From the NCBI RefSeq assembly GCF_037949285.1, contig NZ_CP149928.1, positions 248,001 to 312,000 of the forward strand: a DNA stretch of 64,000 bases. Reading direction: 5' to 3'. Source of the stretch: Thioclava sp. GXIMD4216 (lineage in GTDB: Bacteria; Pseudomonadota; Alphaproteobacteria; Rhodobacterales; Rhodobacteraceae). Shown here in pieces: positions 1 through 8,049 of the stretch (its first letter is position 1; each line of letters begins with the position of its first letter). The position numbers and the translations under genes were made by a program. The notes under the pieces were generated by a model that was not told where the DNA came from, searched no databases, and worked only from the letters and a program-made list of their open reading frames with translations.

Positions 1-318
1 CGTGAAAGGCTGGCTTTCGCGCAAGACCAGCAGGCCCGCCACATGATCGATATCGCCATTGGTCACCAGAACCGAGCGCAATGGCAGCTCCCGCAGCCCT
101 GTCGGATGCAGTTCGGGTGTGGCCGCCAGCTGCGTACGGATGTCGGGAGAGGCATTCAGCACCGCCCAATCCCGCCCGTTCCCGCTGACCGCGACCGAGC
201 TTTGCGTCTGTGGCGCAATGCGGCCTTCACGTGCCGCATTGCAATTATCACAACCGCAGTTCCATTGGGGCAAGCCGCCACCGGCTGCCGCACCGAGGAT
301 GCGTAGCTTGATCGACAT
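1..318 (-). CDS. pqqB: PqqB, PQQ biosynthesis protein (partial, cut by window edge)
   Basis: Only the first 106 residues are inside the window; the gene runs off the left edge on the minus strand. The visible part starts MSIKLRILGAAAGGG, followed by the Cys-rich stretch PQWNCGCDNCNAAR and then NGDIDHVAGLL, all typical of PqqB. The family has a metallo-beta-lactamase fold and acts late in pyrroloquinoline quinone synthesis, probably as a hydroxylase of the cross-linked PqqA-derived intermediate. The start is the ATG whose complement ends at base 318. It follows pqqA on the same strand with about 27 bases between them, which is the usual pqqA-pqqB order. The rest of the pqq operon should lie to the left of the window. 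Confidence 0.93.
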   Translation of the reverse strand, partial: MSIKLRILGAAAGGGLPQWNCGCDNCNAAREGRIAPQTQSSVAVSGNGRDWAVLNASPDIRTQLAATPELHPTGLRELPLRSVLVTNGDIDHVAGLLVLRESQPFT

Positions 319-345
319 GGTGCAGGCCCCAGCGTTCAGGCGGAT

Positions 346-444
346 TTAGAACAGAACGCCGCCTTCATCCCCGGAATCCGGGCCGTACATGTTGATTTCC
401 ATGCCGCAATCGATCTCGCGCAGGACAGGTTTCTTCCAAGCCAT
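346..444 (-). CDS. pqqA: PqqA, ribosomally made precursor peptide of PQQ
   Basis: A 32-codon gene starting MAWKKPVLREIDCGMEINMY. PqqA is the peptide substrate from which PQQ is built: the radical SAM enzyme PqqE joins the side chains of a conserved Glu and a Tyr in an E-x3-Y arrangement. Here these are Glu16 and Tyr20. The tail after the tyrosine is acidic and glycine-rich (DSGDEGG). The start is fixed by a strong Shine-Dalgarno sequence, GGGAGGAG, a few bases upstream of the ATG; a longer reading frame extends upstream but has no such site. It lies directly before pqqB. Confidence 0.9.
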   Translation of the reverse strand: MAWKKPVLREIDCGMEINMYGPDSGDEGGVLF

Positions 445-880
445 GATGTCTCCTCCCATAAGGCTCCCGTCTGATGATTTCTGCATATCGGCACTGGCGC
501 GACAATAATACCAAGGTCGCATGTTCGGCTTCACCTTCGGGCAAGGAAATCATGTCGTCCTTCGGAAGATTCGGGGTCATCCCGTGCATGGGCGGTCCGT
601 TGCGCCTGCCTTGACCATCCTGTTACGACGATGTTCCCTCAGGTCATCTGTGGGCATCGGCTTCCTGCAAGGCACGCGGTTCGGCCCGATAGCTGCCGAT
701 TTTTCATGATGAAAGACTTTTTCCAAGCTCTTCGCGGGCATTGTGCCCTGTCGCGCAGGATGCGCCCATGTCTCTAGTTAAGCGGATGATTTGCGGCTTC
801 GCGGCGCAACGTGCGGTGGTCTTACGCTTTGTTCAGCCGCCCCTCTGATCCTGAACCGGATTTCCACGCAGGAGGCTTTC
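445..880. promoter_or_regulatory. Intergenic region between divergent pqqA and the spike cassette
   Basis: About 430 bases with no gene I can support. It must hold the pqqA promoter (minus strand) and that of the spike genes (plus strand). A TATTAT-like -10 hexamer lies on the minus strand at 504-509, without a convincing -35. A short dyad, TTTCAT-G-ATGAAA, lies at 702-714. Open frames here have neither ribosome-binding sites nor recognisable products. Confidence 0.4.
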
Positions 881-1141
881 ATGGCGGACGACTATCACGG
901 AATTACAAGCCTGACCGGACCGGCGCTGAACGGATTTGCGATCGCGCCCGATGACGACGCGGATCTGGCGCAGGTCACACGCGGTATCTATCTGGGGCAG
1001 GGCGGGGATCTACGGGTGACGCTGGCCGGTGGTCAGACCGTGACATTCACCAATATTGCGGCGGGGGGCATTCACGGGTTGCGTATCCGCCGCGTCTGGG
1101 CCAGCGGCACCACTGCCACCGAGATGGTGGGGCTGTACTGA
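881..1141 (+). CDS. Spike base protein, Rcc01079-like (gene transfer agent head spike)
   Basis: An 86-residue protein starting MADDYHGITSLTGPALNG and ending RVWASGTTATEMVGLY. The overall pattern, GDLRVTLAGG then a Thr/Phe-rich strand then RRVWASGTTAT...LY, matches my memory of the Rcc01079 family of Rhodobacter capsulatus. Rcc01079 and Rcc01080 form the head spikes of the gene transfer agent particle that bind the capsule of the recipient cell. The start is the ATG preceded by CAGGAGG; an in-frame upstream extension is unlikely. The stop overlaps the next start (TGATG), so the two genes are translationally coupled. No capsid, portal or tail gene is nearby, so this is a detached cassette of a GTA or phage. 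No database comparison was made. Confidence 0.72.
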   Translation: MADDYHGITSLTGPALNGFAIAPDDDADLAQVTRGIYLGQGGDLRVTLAGGQTVTFTNIAAGGIHGLRIRRVWASGTTATEMVGLY

Positions 1142-3438
1142 TGATCGGGATCGGATCTGGATTTATGTCGGGCGGCGCGGGCGTGTCGTTGCGCCGCAAC
1201 GGGGATGGCACGGTGACGGTCGGCGGGGCGGGGCTGGGGTTCCGCTGGTCGGTCGATGGGGGCGGCAGCTGGACCGAGGAAACCACCCTGCCCTTGACCC
1301 TTCCGGTCGCGGCCCATCAGGAAGTGCGGGTCGTCGCGTTGGGACCGCCGCGTGTTCTCTCGGCGCAGCAGGTGCCTGTGTTCCTGCTGTTGGGGCAATC
1401 CAATATGGTCGGGCGCAACCTCTATGACGGGCTCGGGCGGTTCCCTGCGGGGGTGCGCCAATGGACAAGGGCGGGGGAACTGGCTCTGGTCGAGGAGACG
1501 TCCGAGCTGGATTTCGATGACCCGTGGTTGTCGAATGGCGAGGTTTTCGGTCCTGCGGTGACCTTTGCCCGCGCCTATATGGCGGCAAACCCGCGCGAGC
1601 CGCTTGTGCTGGTGCCGCGGGCGGTGGGCAATACCGGCTTTGTCGATAATCGCTGGAATCCCGACGATGATCTTTATGCGGCGACGGTGGCCGATACCAA
1701 TGCGCTTTTTGCGGCACATCCCGAATGCGTGCTGGCGGGGGTTTTGTGGCATCAGGGCGAAAGCGATGCGCAGGCTGCGGCGGCGGCCACCGCCTATGAG
1801 GCCCGCTTTGATGCCATGCTGGCGGGGTTGCAAAGCGAGATCACCGTGATGGAGGCCCGCACGCCGGTCATCGTGGGCGGGTTCTCCTCGGCGGTGGGCA
1901 GCGGCTGGCCCTATCTGTCGCAGATTGCCGCGATCCATGCGGATCTGCCCAACCGGCGGTCCTATAGCGCTTATGTCGACGCCTCGGATCTGACGCTGAA
2001 AACGGATGGCATCCATCTGGACGCGGCTTCGAGCCGTGTGCTGGGTGCCCGCTATGCGCAGGCCCTGACCCGCGCGCAGAGCCATCAGATCACGCTGGTT
2101 GCCGAAGCCGAGGCCGATGCTGTGGCGCATTATCTCTTTGGGGAGGATAATGTGGCCGATACCGATTTGCGGGGCGCCAATGCGCTGAGCGAAACACCGG
2201 GGGCGCGGGCGCAGGGCTATATCAGCACCCGCACGGGCGATGGGGGCGGGCTGAAAACGCCGCTGGCCGAGACGGCGCAGATGACGCTGTGTGCTGTGAT
2301 CCGCAACCCGTCAAGCGATCCTTCTACCGTCTATTTCGGCACTCTCGGGTCCAACACCACCTTGGGCGAGGGGTTCAACGGGGCGGGGCTGTTTGACAAT
2401 GGGGCGGCCTCGGCGCTGTATCTCAACCAGAAGAACGATGCGGGCGGCAATACCCTCATGCCGCTGGCCACGCCGACGCCTTTTGTCGAGAACGGCTGGA
2501 ACTTTGTGGCGATGGTGCTCGATGCGGCCAGCATGTCGGCCTATCTGCATGATGGGACCGCTGCGCAATTTGCCACGCAGGCCATCGCGCGGGCAACGCC
2601 TACGGGGAAAGCCATCGCGATCGGGTCGCGCTATTATACGGGTATCAGCGATGCGGTCGATGTGGCGGAGTTTCTGGTCTATGACCGTGCGCTGTCCGAG
2701 GCCGAACTGGAGGCGTTGGCGGCACGCTCGACCGCCCGTCTGGCGGCGCGCGGGGTCACGATCGGTGTCGTACAGCAGAGCCTGCCGCTGGAGACGGCGG
2801 CCACAGCGCATTACCTTTTTGGCGCAGACAATCCCGGCCACAGCGATATCGCGGGCGCAAACCCGCTTCTGACAGCCCCCGCATCCGTGTCGCAAAGCCA
2901 TATCACCACCATGCAGGGTGATAATGGCGGCGTCGAGACACCGGTTCTGGATGCGGAGAGCTTCACGCTCTGTCTGGCGTTACGGGCGACAAGCGGGGCC
3001 AGTGGTCAGGGCATTCTGGGCGGTTCGCTGTCCGGCCCCGGGACGGGCAATCACGGCTGGGGCATGTTCGAGAATGGCGGGGCGCTGTATTTTAACGCCA
3101 AGACTGCGGGGGCCAATGATGCCATCGTTGCCGAGGCGGCATCGCCGCTTGTGACCGAAGGGTGGAGTTTTGTCGCCATGACCGTGTCTCCCACGGGCAA
3201 GAGCTATTTCCGTGGGTCTTCGGGCGGGGCGGTGTTCAAAAGCGATACGCAGACCCGTGACATTGCCACCATTGCCACAATCGGGCTGGGGCCGCTGCGC
3301 TATGCCGGATTTGCGGATGCCTATGATATTGCCGAGGCGATCCTGTTCCAAGGGCAGGCGCTGGATCAGGCAGGGTTGCAGGCGGTCTATGAGCGTTCGG
3401 TGGCACGTCTGGGCGCGCGTGGGGTGACGCTGGGCTGA
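1141..3438 (+). CDS. Large spike protein: SGNH/sialate O-acetylesterase domain plus two LamG-like repeats
   Basis: A 765-residue protein coupled to the spike base gene. Residues about 1-75 form a Gly-rich beta segment, probably for attachment. Residues about 78-315 are an SGNH hydrolase of the sialate O-acetylesterase type: nucleophile block LLLGQSNM with Ser87, the WHQGESD block at 203-209, and the Asp/His block DGIH at 289-292. The rest is two similar units of about 215 residues (about 325-542 and 549-765). Each opens with HYLFG-x-DN and ends with a close version of ARL-x-ARGVT(I/L)G, and both look like concanavalin/LamG-type jelly rolls. The partner and position suggest a receptor-binding spike that trims acetyl groups from surface polysaccharide. 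The esterase assignment rests on motifs; the spike role rests on the neighbour. Confidence 0.7.
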   Translation: MIGIGSGFMSGGAGVSLRRNGDGTVTVGGAGLGFRWSVDGGGSWTEETTLPLTLPVAAHQEVRVVALGPPRVLSAQQVPVFLLLGQSNMVGRNLYDGLGRFPAGVRQWTRAGELALVEETSELDFDDPWLSNGEVFGPAVTFARAYMAANPREPLVLVPRAVGNTGFVDNRWNPDDDLYAATVADTNALFAAHPECVLAGVLWHQGESDAQAAAAATAYEARFDAMLAGLQSEITVMEARTPVIVGGFSSAVGSGWPYLSQIAAIHADLPNRRSYSAYVDASDLTLKTDGIHLDAASSRVLGARYAQALTRAQSHQITLVAEAEADAVAHYLFGEDNVADTDLRGANALSETPGARAQGYISTRTGDGGGLKTPLAETAQMTLCAVIRNPSSDPSTVYFGTLGSNTTLGEGFNGAGLFDNGAASALYLNQKNDAGGNTLMPLATPTPFVENGWNFVAMVLDAASMSAYLHDGTAAQFATQAIARATPTGKAIAIGSRYYTGISDAVDVAEFLVYDRALSEAELEALAARSTARLAARGVTIGVVQQSLPLETAATAHYLFGADNPGHSDIAGANPLLTAPASVSQSHITTMQGDNGGVETPVLDAESFTLCLALRATSGASGQGILGGSLSGPGTGNHGWGMFENGGALYFNAKTAGANDAIVAEAASPLVTEGWSFVAMTVSPTGKSYFRGSSGGAVFKSDTQTRDIATIATIGLGPLRYAGFADAYDIAEAILFQGQALDQAGLQAVYERSVARLGARGVTLG

Positions 3439-3507
3439 GTGTTGGTGACAGGAAGAGCGGGTCTCCTCCCGCAGGGCATTGCCGGCCCTGCGGGAGGATC
3501 GTCCTTT

Positions 3508-4314
3508 TCAGGGGGCGCTTGCGGCGTCGGGCAGGGCCGCCAGTGCGGCCTGCGCCTTGGGGTTGCCGAAGGCCGCAGCCTTCGTGTAAAGCGCCTTGGC
3601 CCGTGCCGGATCTTGCGCCACACCCAGTCCGCGTGCGTAAAGCCCCGCTTCTCCGACCATGCCATCGGAGCCGATCAGATCCTCGCGTGCGGCGGATTTC
3701 CGATACCAGTAAAGCGCCTGCGTGTAGTCTTGCGGGACACCTGCGCCCGTTTCATAGGCCTGCCCGAGATAGAACTGGCTGGTGATATCCCCTGCCTCGG
3801 CCGCTTCCGCAAACCATGTGGCGGCGGTTTTGTCATCGCCTTCAGCCTTGGCGATAAGCCCCAGATAACGCGGAGCTTTCATGTCACCGGCTGCCTCGCC
3901 CTTGTGGAAATAGTCCTTGGCTTTGGCGGTGTCCACGGGCACGCCCAACCCGTCCATATAGATCTTGCCAAGATAGAGATAGCCACGGCTATCCCCGCCC
4001 TGTGCAGCGCGTTCCGCCCAGTCTGCGGCGGCTGCATAATCGGGGGTCAGGCCGGTCCCGCCCTCCAGATACAGGCGGGCCAGCTCGCTTGCGGCACTGG
4101 CCTGTCCCTGATCTGCGGCCTCTTTATACAGCGTCACCGCCTGCGCCAGATCTCCCTGATCCGTTGCGGTTTTGGCCGCGCGCATGGTCGGATCCGAGGG
4201 CGTGCGCATATCGGCCAGAGCAGGGGTGGCCAGGCTGACCAGCACGGGGACGAAGACCGGCACCAGTACGCGCACCAGTATGCGGGAGGGGGGATCAATC
4301 GCGAAAGCTTTCAT
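3508..4314 (-). CDS. Secreted Sel1/TPR-like repeat protein
   Basis: A 268-residue protein with an N-terminal hydrophobic export signal (about 1-34, ending SLATPALA). It is followed by a chain of Sel1-type alpha-helical repeats of about 36 residues. The repeat hallmark A-x2-G-x3-A-x2-x-L-x4 is visible in blocks such as GDSRGYLYLGKIYMDGLGV and GDITSQFYLGQAYETGAGV. Such proteins are periplasmic scaffolds and carry no enzyme motif. The start is the ATG at 4314; the longer frame upstream runs into the preceding gene. That gene ends only about 8 bases before this start (TGAGGCCGAACATG), so the two are co-transcribed and probably coupled. The function in this pair is unknown. Confidence 0.75.
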   Translation of the reverse strand: MKAFAIDPPSRILVRVLVPVFVPVLVSLATPALADMRTPSDPTMRAAKTATDQGDLAQAVTLYKEAADQGQASAASELARLYLEGGTGLTPDYAAAADWAERAAQGGDSRGYLYLGKIYMDGLGVPVDTAKAKDYFHKGEAAGDMKAPRYLGLIAKAEGDDKTAATWFAEAAEAGDITSQFYLGQAYETGAGVPQDYTQALYWYRKSAAREDLIGSDGMVGEAGLYARGLGVAQDPARAKALYTKAAAFGNPKAQAALAALPDAASAP

Positions 4315-4322
4315 GTTCGGCC

Positions 4323-5636
4323 TCATATATCGGTGCGCATGATCCATGCGCGGATCGGCGCGATGGAATAGGCCAGTCGCCATGTGTTGCGATGACCGGC
4401 GGCGCCCTGCCCGTTATCGGTTGCGGGAATGACGGTGCCTTTGGCAAAGCTGACATAATTGATCCGTGCCCCCTGCGCGATCAGCGCATCGAAGGCGAAC
4501 TGGAACTGGTCGTCATCCCAGCGGCCATCCCAGATGGCGCGGGCCACATGCGCCCCTGCGGCTTCCAGGGCTTCCGTGTCGGCATTCTGGCCGGGGAACG
4601 CGCCCGGGTCATCTTGCGAGGTCACGATAAACAGCCGGTTCTGCGCCATAGGGGCAACAAGTTCCGGCCCCCACTGACAGGCAACAAGGAAACTTGCCGC
4701 GAAGAAATCGGGATATTTGATATTCATCGCCATGGACAGCATGCCACCGCCGGACTGCCCCGTTGTGTAGCGCCGCGCAGGGTCGATCGGGAATTCCTCG
4801 CCCAAAGCCTTGATCAGATTGAGCGTGGTCTCCAGCATGGACGACGTCCGGTTGTCATCATCCGCGATGATTTCCGCATATTGCGGGGCCAGCACAAAGG
4901 CAGGCCGTGCCGCCTGATCTTCCGGCGAGGCCCAGCTGATGGCCCCCAGCCCCTGTTTCAGCGTCATCAGCGGATCGGTGCTGGTGGCCCCTGCATCGGG
5001 CATGAAATTGACCAGAGGATAGGTCTTGGCGGGGTCATAGTCTTTGGGGATGAACAGGTTATAGGGCAGGCTATCGCCTGTCTCGGGGTCGTTCCAGACC
5101 CGTTGTTCGAACGCATCCAGAACCAGATTGACGACGCCAGAGGTCGTGACATCCCCTTCGGGCGTGGCAATGGTGGCCTGCGGAGTGGCCCATGTGACGC
5201 CGCTGTCATTGGGGTCGCCTGCCGACCAGTGCGGCTTCTTGCCCGCGGCGGCTGCCCCGTCGGTCTGGGAGGCCGCCGCAGGCATGGCTTGGGGTTGGTC
5301 TTCCTGTTTCAGGCGGGCGGCCGCATCATCAGGGGACAGTGCGATGATGAGGAACTTGCCGCTCTGGCTGCGGCTGTCCGGATCTGCGGCCGTGGCGGGG
5401 AACACATCGGTAATATTGCGCCCCTCGACGGAGAATTCCGATGCCTTGATCATATCGGCGCTGAGGCTTTGCGGATATTCCAGCGCGATGGCGACAAATC
5501 GCAGACCGTCACCATAGACTTTCGTGATCGCAATGGCTTTAAGCGGGGCGGGAGTGCCGGCCAGAGCCGGAAGCGAAAGGCTGGTGACAAGGCCGCTTGC
5601 ACCAAGGCCGATAAGAAAGTTACGACGTGTCGTCAT
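4323..5636 (-). CDS. Tat-exported alpha/beta-hydrolase (esterase/predicted peptidase type)
   Basis: A 437-residue protein. The N-terminus MTTRRNFLIGLGASGL is a twin-arginine signal, so the product is exported folded. Residues about 30-105 look like the small Ig-like N-terminal domain found in secreted esterases of the EstA/COG4099 group. The catalytic domain covers about 185-437. The nucleophile elbow is GQSGGG with Ser295; Asp342/343 (TSQDDPG) and His415 (AAGHRNTW) are likely partners. It resembles feruloyl-esterase or PHB-depolymerase-like hydrolases, but the substrate cannot be read from the sequence. The start at 5636 follows an AAAGGACC-type site, whereas the upstream frame lacks a signal peptide. 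It is divergent from a TetR gene across a short palindrome, so that regulator probably controls it. Confidence 0.78.
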   Translation of the reverse strand: MTTRRNFLIGLGASGLVTSLSLPALAGTPAPLKAIAITKVYGDGLRFVAIALEYPQSLSADMIKASEFSVEGRNITDVFPATAADPDSRSQSGKFLIIALSPDDAAARLKQEDQPQAMPAAASQTDGAAAAGKKPHWSAGDPNDSGVTWATPQATIATPEGDVTTSGVVNLVLDAFEQRVWNDPETGDSLPYNLFIPKDYDPAKTYPLVNFMPDAGATSTDPLMTLKQGLGAISWASPEDQAARPAFVLAPQYAEIIADDDNRTSSMLETTLNLIKALGEEFPIDPARRYTTGQSGGGMLSMAMNIKYPDFFAASFLVACQWGPELVAPMAQNRLFIVTSQDDPGAFPGQNADTEALEAAGAHVARAIWDGRWDDDQFQFAFDALIAQGARINYVSFAKGTVIPATDNGQGAAGHRNTWRLAYSIAPIRAWIMRTDI

Positions 5637-5689
5637 GCTGGGTCCTTTCCAAACCGTGTCAGGCCGACCGGCTACCACCTGAATAAACC

Positions 5690-5706
5690 GGAACCTGATC
5701 GGTTCC
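5690..5706. promoter_or_regulatory. Candidate TetR operator between divergent esterase and regulator genes
   Basis: The dyad GGAACC-TGATC-GGTTCC occupies the gap between the two divergent genes, just upstream of the tetR start. Perfect 6-base arms around a 5-base centre are typical of operators for dimeric TetR proteins. Binding is inferred, not shown. Confidence 0.5.
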
Positions 5707-5710
5707 TTAA

Positions 5711-6400
5711 ATGAGGGACATAGAAACGATGTCAATGGGCGGCGAGGATGGGGCGAAGGCCAAAACAGCCTCGCGCGGGCGTCCCAAAAAACGTTCGGAC
5801 GAGGCCCGACAGGAGCAGATCCTTGCGGCGGCCATGTCAGCGTTTATCGATAAGGGGTTTGCCCGTGCCACCATGTCCGATATCGCGCGGCAGGCGGGCA
5901 TGTCGAAGCGCGATCTTTACAAGCAATTCTCTGATAAACAGGCGCTTTTTGCCGCCACGATCGAGTCCCGCCGCCATCTGATCCTTGGTCTGCCCCGTCC
6001 TGACGGAGAGACCCTGCCATTGCGCGACCTGCTGCGGCGGGTGTTCCGGCTGGATCTTGACGCGCGCAATGCTGACGAAAGAGATACGCTTATGGCATTG
6101 ATCCATCGCGAAAGTTTGATGCTGCCCACGCTGAACGCGCTGCTTTACGACGGCCGGATCCTGCAGTTTCGCGAAACGCTTGTGGTCTGGCTGAAAGACG
6201 AGATGCAGACCGGACGGGTGGCGCAGGCGCAGCCCGAGCGGGTGGCAGGGATGATGCTGGATCTGGTGTTCGGGGTGCTGTTGCCCAAACGCCGCCCCAC
6301 TGTCCCCGTGGATCGCCACATGCAGGCCGAAGAGATCCTTGACCGGCTGGAGATCCTGCTGGCGGGGCTGGCGGCCCGTTCGGCGCAAAAAACCGTGTGA
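5711..6400 (+). CDS. TetR/AcrR family transcriptional regulator
   Basis: A 229-residue protein with a classic TetR N-terminal domain. Its helix-turn-helix lies at about residues 50-72 (ATMSDIARQAGMSKRDLYKQ), preceded by RGRPKK. The remaining all-helical part is a ligand-binding domain with an AefR-like C-terminal half. Two starts are possible: 5711, or ATG at 5729, which has GAGGGA about 11 bases upstream. The longer form was kept. It is divergent from the exported esterase gene with a palindrome in the gap, so it probably represses that gene and itself. The ligand is unknown. Confidence 0.85.
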   Translation: MRDIETMSMGGEDGAKAKTASRGRPKKRSDEARQEQILAAAMSAFIDKGFARATMSDIARQAGMSKRDLYKQFSDKQALFAATIESRRHLILGLPRPDGETLPLRDLLRRVFRLDLDARNADERDTLMALIHRESLMLPTLNALLYDGRILQFRETLVVWLKDEMQTGRVAQAQPERVAGMMLDLVFGVLLPKRRPTVPVDRHMQAEEILDRLEILLAGLAARSAQKTV

Positions 6401-6417
6401 CGGGCGGTGTGGGAACA

Positions 6418-6446
6418 AAGGCCCCGCACCGGCTGGCGGGGGCCTT
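6418..6446. terminator. Bidirectional terminator between convergent genes
   Basis: The hairpin arms AAGGCCCCGC and GCGGGGGCCTT pair with one bulged G and lie between the convergent tetR and binding-protein genes. There is no long T-run, so efficiency is uncertain. Confidence 0.6.
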
Positions 6447-6460
6447 CGATCTAGAGGGGT

Positions 6461-7780
6461 TTAGTAGCCTGCGCGTTTCATCTCGCGTTCGGTCAGGGTC
6501 TGGGCCTGCGACAGCGCCTGTTCTGCCGTGATCTGGCCGGACAGCGCCGAAGAGAAGACCTGCCCAACCGCCGTGCCGATGCCCTGGAACTCGGGGATAC
6601 CGACCCATTGCGTGCCAAGATAGGGCACGTCCTGCACCGAGGGATGTTTGACATCGACCGCTTTGATCGAGTCCAGCGTCACATCCGCGAAAGGTGCGGA
6701 TTTGCGGTATTCGGGATTGGCATAAAGCGACTGGCGGGTGCCGGGCGGAGCATGGCCCCAGCCATCCTCGCGGGCTACCAGATCGGTGTAGTCCTTCGAC
6801 GTGACCCAGCTGATAAAGGTTTCGGCGGCCTGTGCGTGTTTGGAGCTTGCCGGAACCGACAGGGTCCACGCCCAGAGCCAGCTGCCGTAATTGTCCACGC
6901 CGTCTTTATGCGGGAAGCGCGCAAAACCGACATCCTTCGCGAATTTCGCCTCTTTCGGATCGGTGATCACCGAAGCACCGACGCTGGCATCGATCCAGAT
7001 GGCGCATTTGCCGGTCTCGAACAGCGCGAGATTGTCGTTGAATTCATTGCCCACGGCGCCGGGCGGGCCGTAGTTTTTCATCAGCTCCAGATATTTATCC
7101 AAAGCCTCTTCCCATTCGGGGCTGTCGAATTGCGGTTTCCAGTCCATATCGAACCAGCGTCCGCCATAGGAATTGGTCATGGAGGTCAGGAAGGACGTGT
7201 TGATCCCCCAGCCCGGTTTGCCGCGCAGACAGATGCCGTAGACCCCTGCCGACGGATCGTTCATCGCCTTTGCCGCCGCGGTGATTTCGGCCCATGTCGG
7301 CTTTTCGGGGATGGTGACGCCCGCTTTCTTCGCCAGATCGGTGCGATACATCGTGATCGAGGATTCCGCATAGAAGGGCAGCCCGTAGAGCTTGTCCTCG
7401 TAGGAGGCGCTGGCCGCAACCGACGGGATCAGGTCATCGACATCATAGCTTGCCGGAAGGTCGTCCAGCGGCTTCAACCATCCCTGCTTGGCCCAGATCG
7501 GAACCTCGTAATTGCCGATGGTCACCACATCGAACTGGCCGCCATTGGTGGCGATATCCTGTGTGACGCGCTGGCGCAGGAGGTTTTCCTCGAGGACCAC
7601 CCAGTTGATGTGGATATCGGGGTGTTCTTTGTTGAAGACGCCGGTCAGCCGCTGCATACGCGTGACATCGGCGTTATTGACGGTGGCAATGGTGATCGTT
7701 TCTTCGGCAGAGGCCATGCCGGCCCCCAGAAGGACGAGCGCGGTTGTAACAAGCCCGAGATGGGGCATGCGAAGGGTCAT
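6461..7780 (-). CDS. Sugar-alcohol ABC transporter substrate-binding protein (SmoE-like)
   Basis: A 439-residue periplasmic binding protein of extracellular solute-binding family 1. It has a clear signal peptide (MTLRMPHLG ... GMASA) followed by ETITIATVNNADVTRMQ. The length, the block WAKQGWLKPLDDLP and the C-terminal SWVTSKDYTDLVA resemble SmoE/MtlE-type sorbitol or mannitol binders. The start at 7780 has GGGAGGATAT before it. It is transcribed away from the ROK regulator, while the matching permeases lie on the other side of the regulator on the opposite strand. A copy of the shared operator (7908-7930) sits upstream. The substrate is probably a hexitol or pentitol; which one is not decidable here. 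Confidence 0.85.
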   Translation of the reverse strand: MTLRMPHLGLVTTALVLLGAGMASAEETITIATVNNADVTRMQRLTGVFNKEHPDIHINWVVLEENLLRQRVTQDIATNGGQFDVVTIGNYEVPIWAKQGWLKPLDDLPASYDVDDLIPSVAASASYEDKLYGLPFYAESSITMYRTDLAKKAGVTIPEKPTWAEITAAAKAMNDPSAGVYGICLRGKPGWGINTSFLTSMTNSYGGRWFDMDWKPQFDSPEWEEALDKYLELMKNYGPPGAVGNEFNDNLALFETGKCAIWIDASVGASVITDPKEAKFAKDVGFARFPHKDGVDNYGSWLWAWTLSVPASSKHAQAAETFISWVTSKDYTDLVAREDGWGHAPPGTRQSLYANPEYRKSAPFADVTLDSIKAVDVKHPSVQDVPYLGTQWVGIPEFQGIGTAVGQVFSSALSGQITAEQALSQAQTLTEREMKRAGY

Positions 7781-7907
7781 TGGTAATATCCTCCCTGATA
7801 TATCGTGACAGGTGATCCGCTTCGGGCTGGCATATAGCAGGCTATATGCGGCCCAAGGCTCCTCCGGATCAGACTGTCGGGTCGTTGTTCGCCTCTTTAC
7901 GCTATTG

Positions 7908-7930
7908 TTTGTTGCTTTTTGACGCAAATA
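7908..7930. promoter_or_regulatory. ROK-type operator, copy 1
   Basis: TTTGTTGC, an 8-base spacer, then GCAAATA. The same layout with the same spacer recurs at 9287-9309 and, less exactly, at 12420-12442. This copy lies between the divergent binding-protein and ROK genes and could control both. Confidence 0.62.
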
Positions 7931-8049
7931 AAAAATAACGTCTGGTGTGATTTAAAAATATGACTGAAATTCTTGACTTTTGTCGCTATGAGCGGTGAGT
8001 GAATGCTATTCATAACTCAAATTATGCATATCTCTTTAAAGGGGAACTG

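Noticed and set aside
3439..5714. Two plus-strand frames (3439-4371 and 4392-5714) opposite the Sel1 and esterase genes
   Set aside because: Antisense of genes with signal peptides and catalytic motifs; no ribosome sites.
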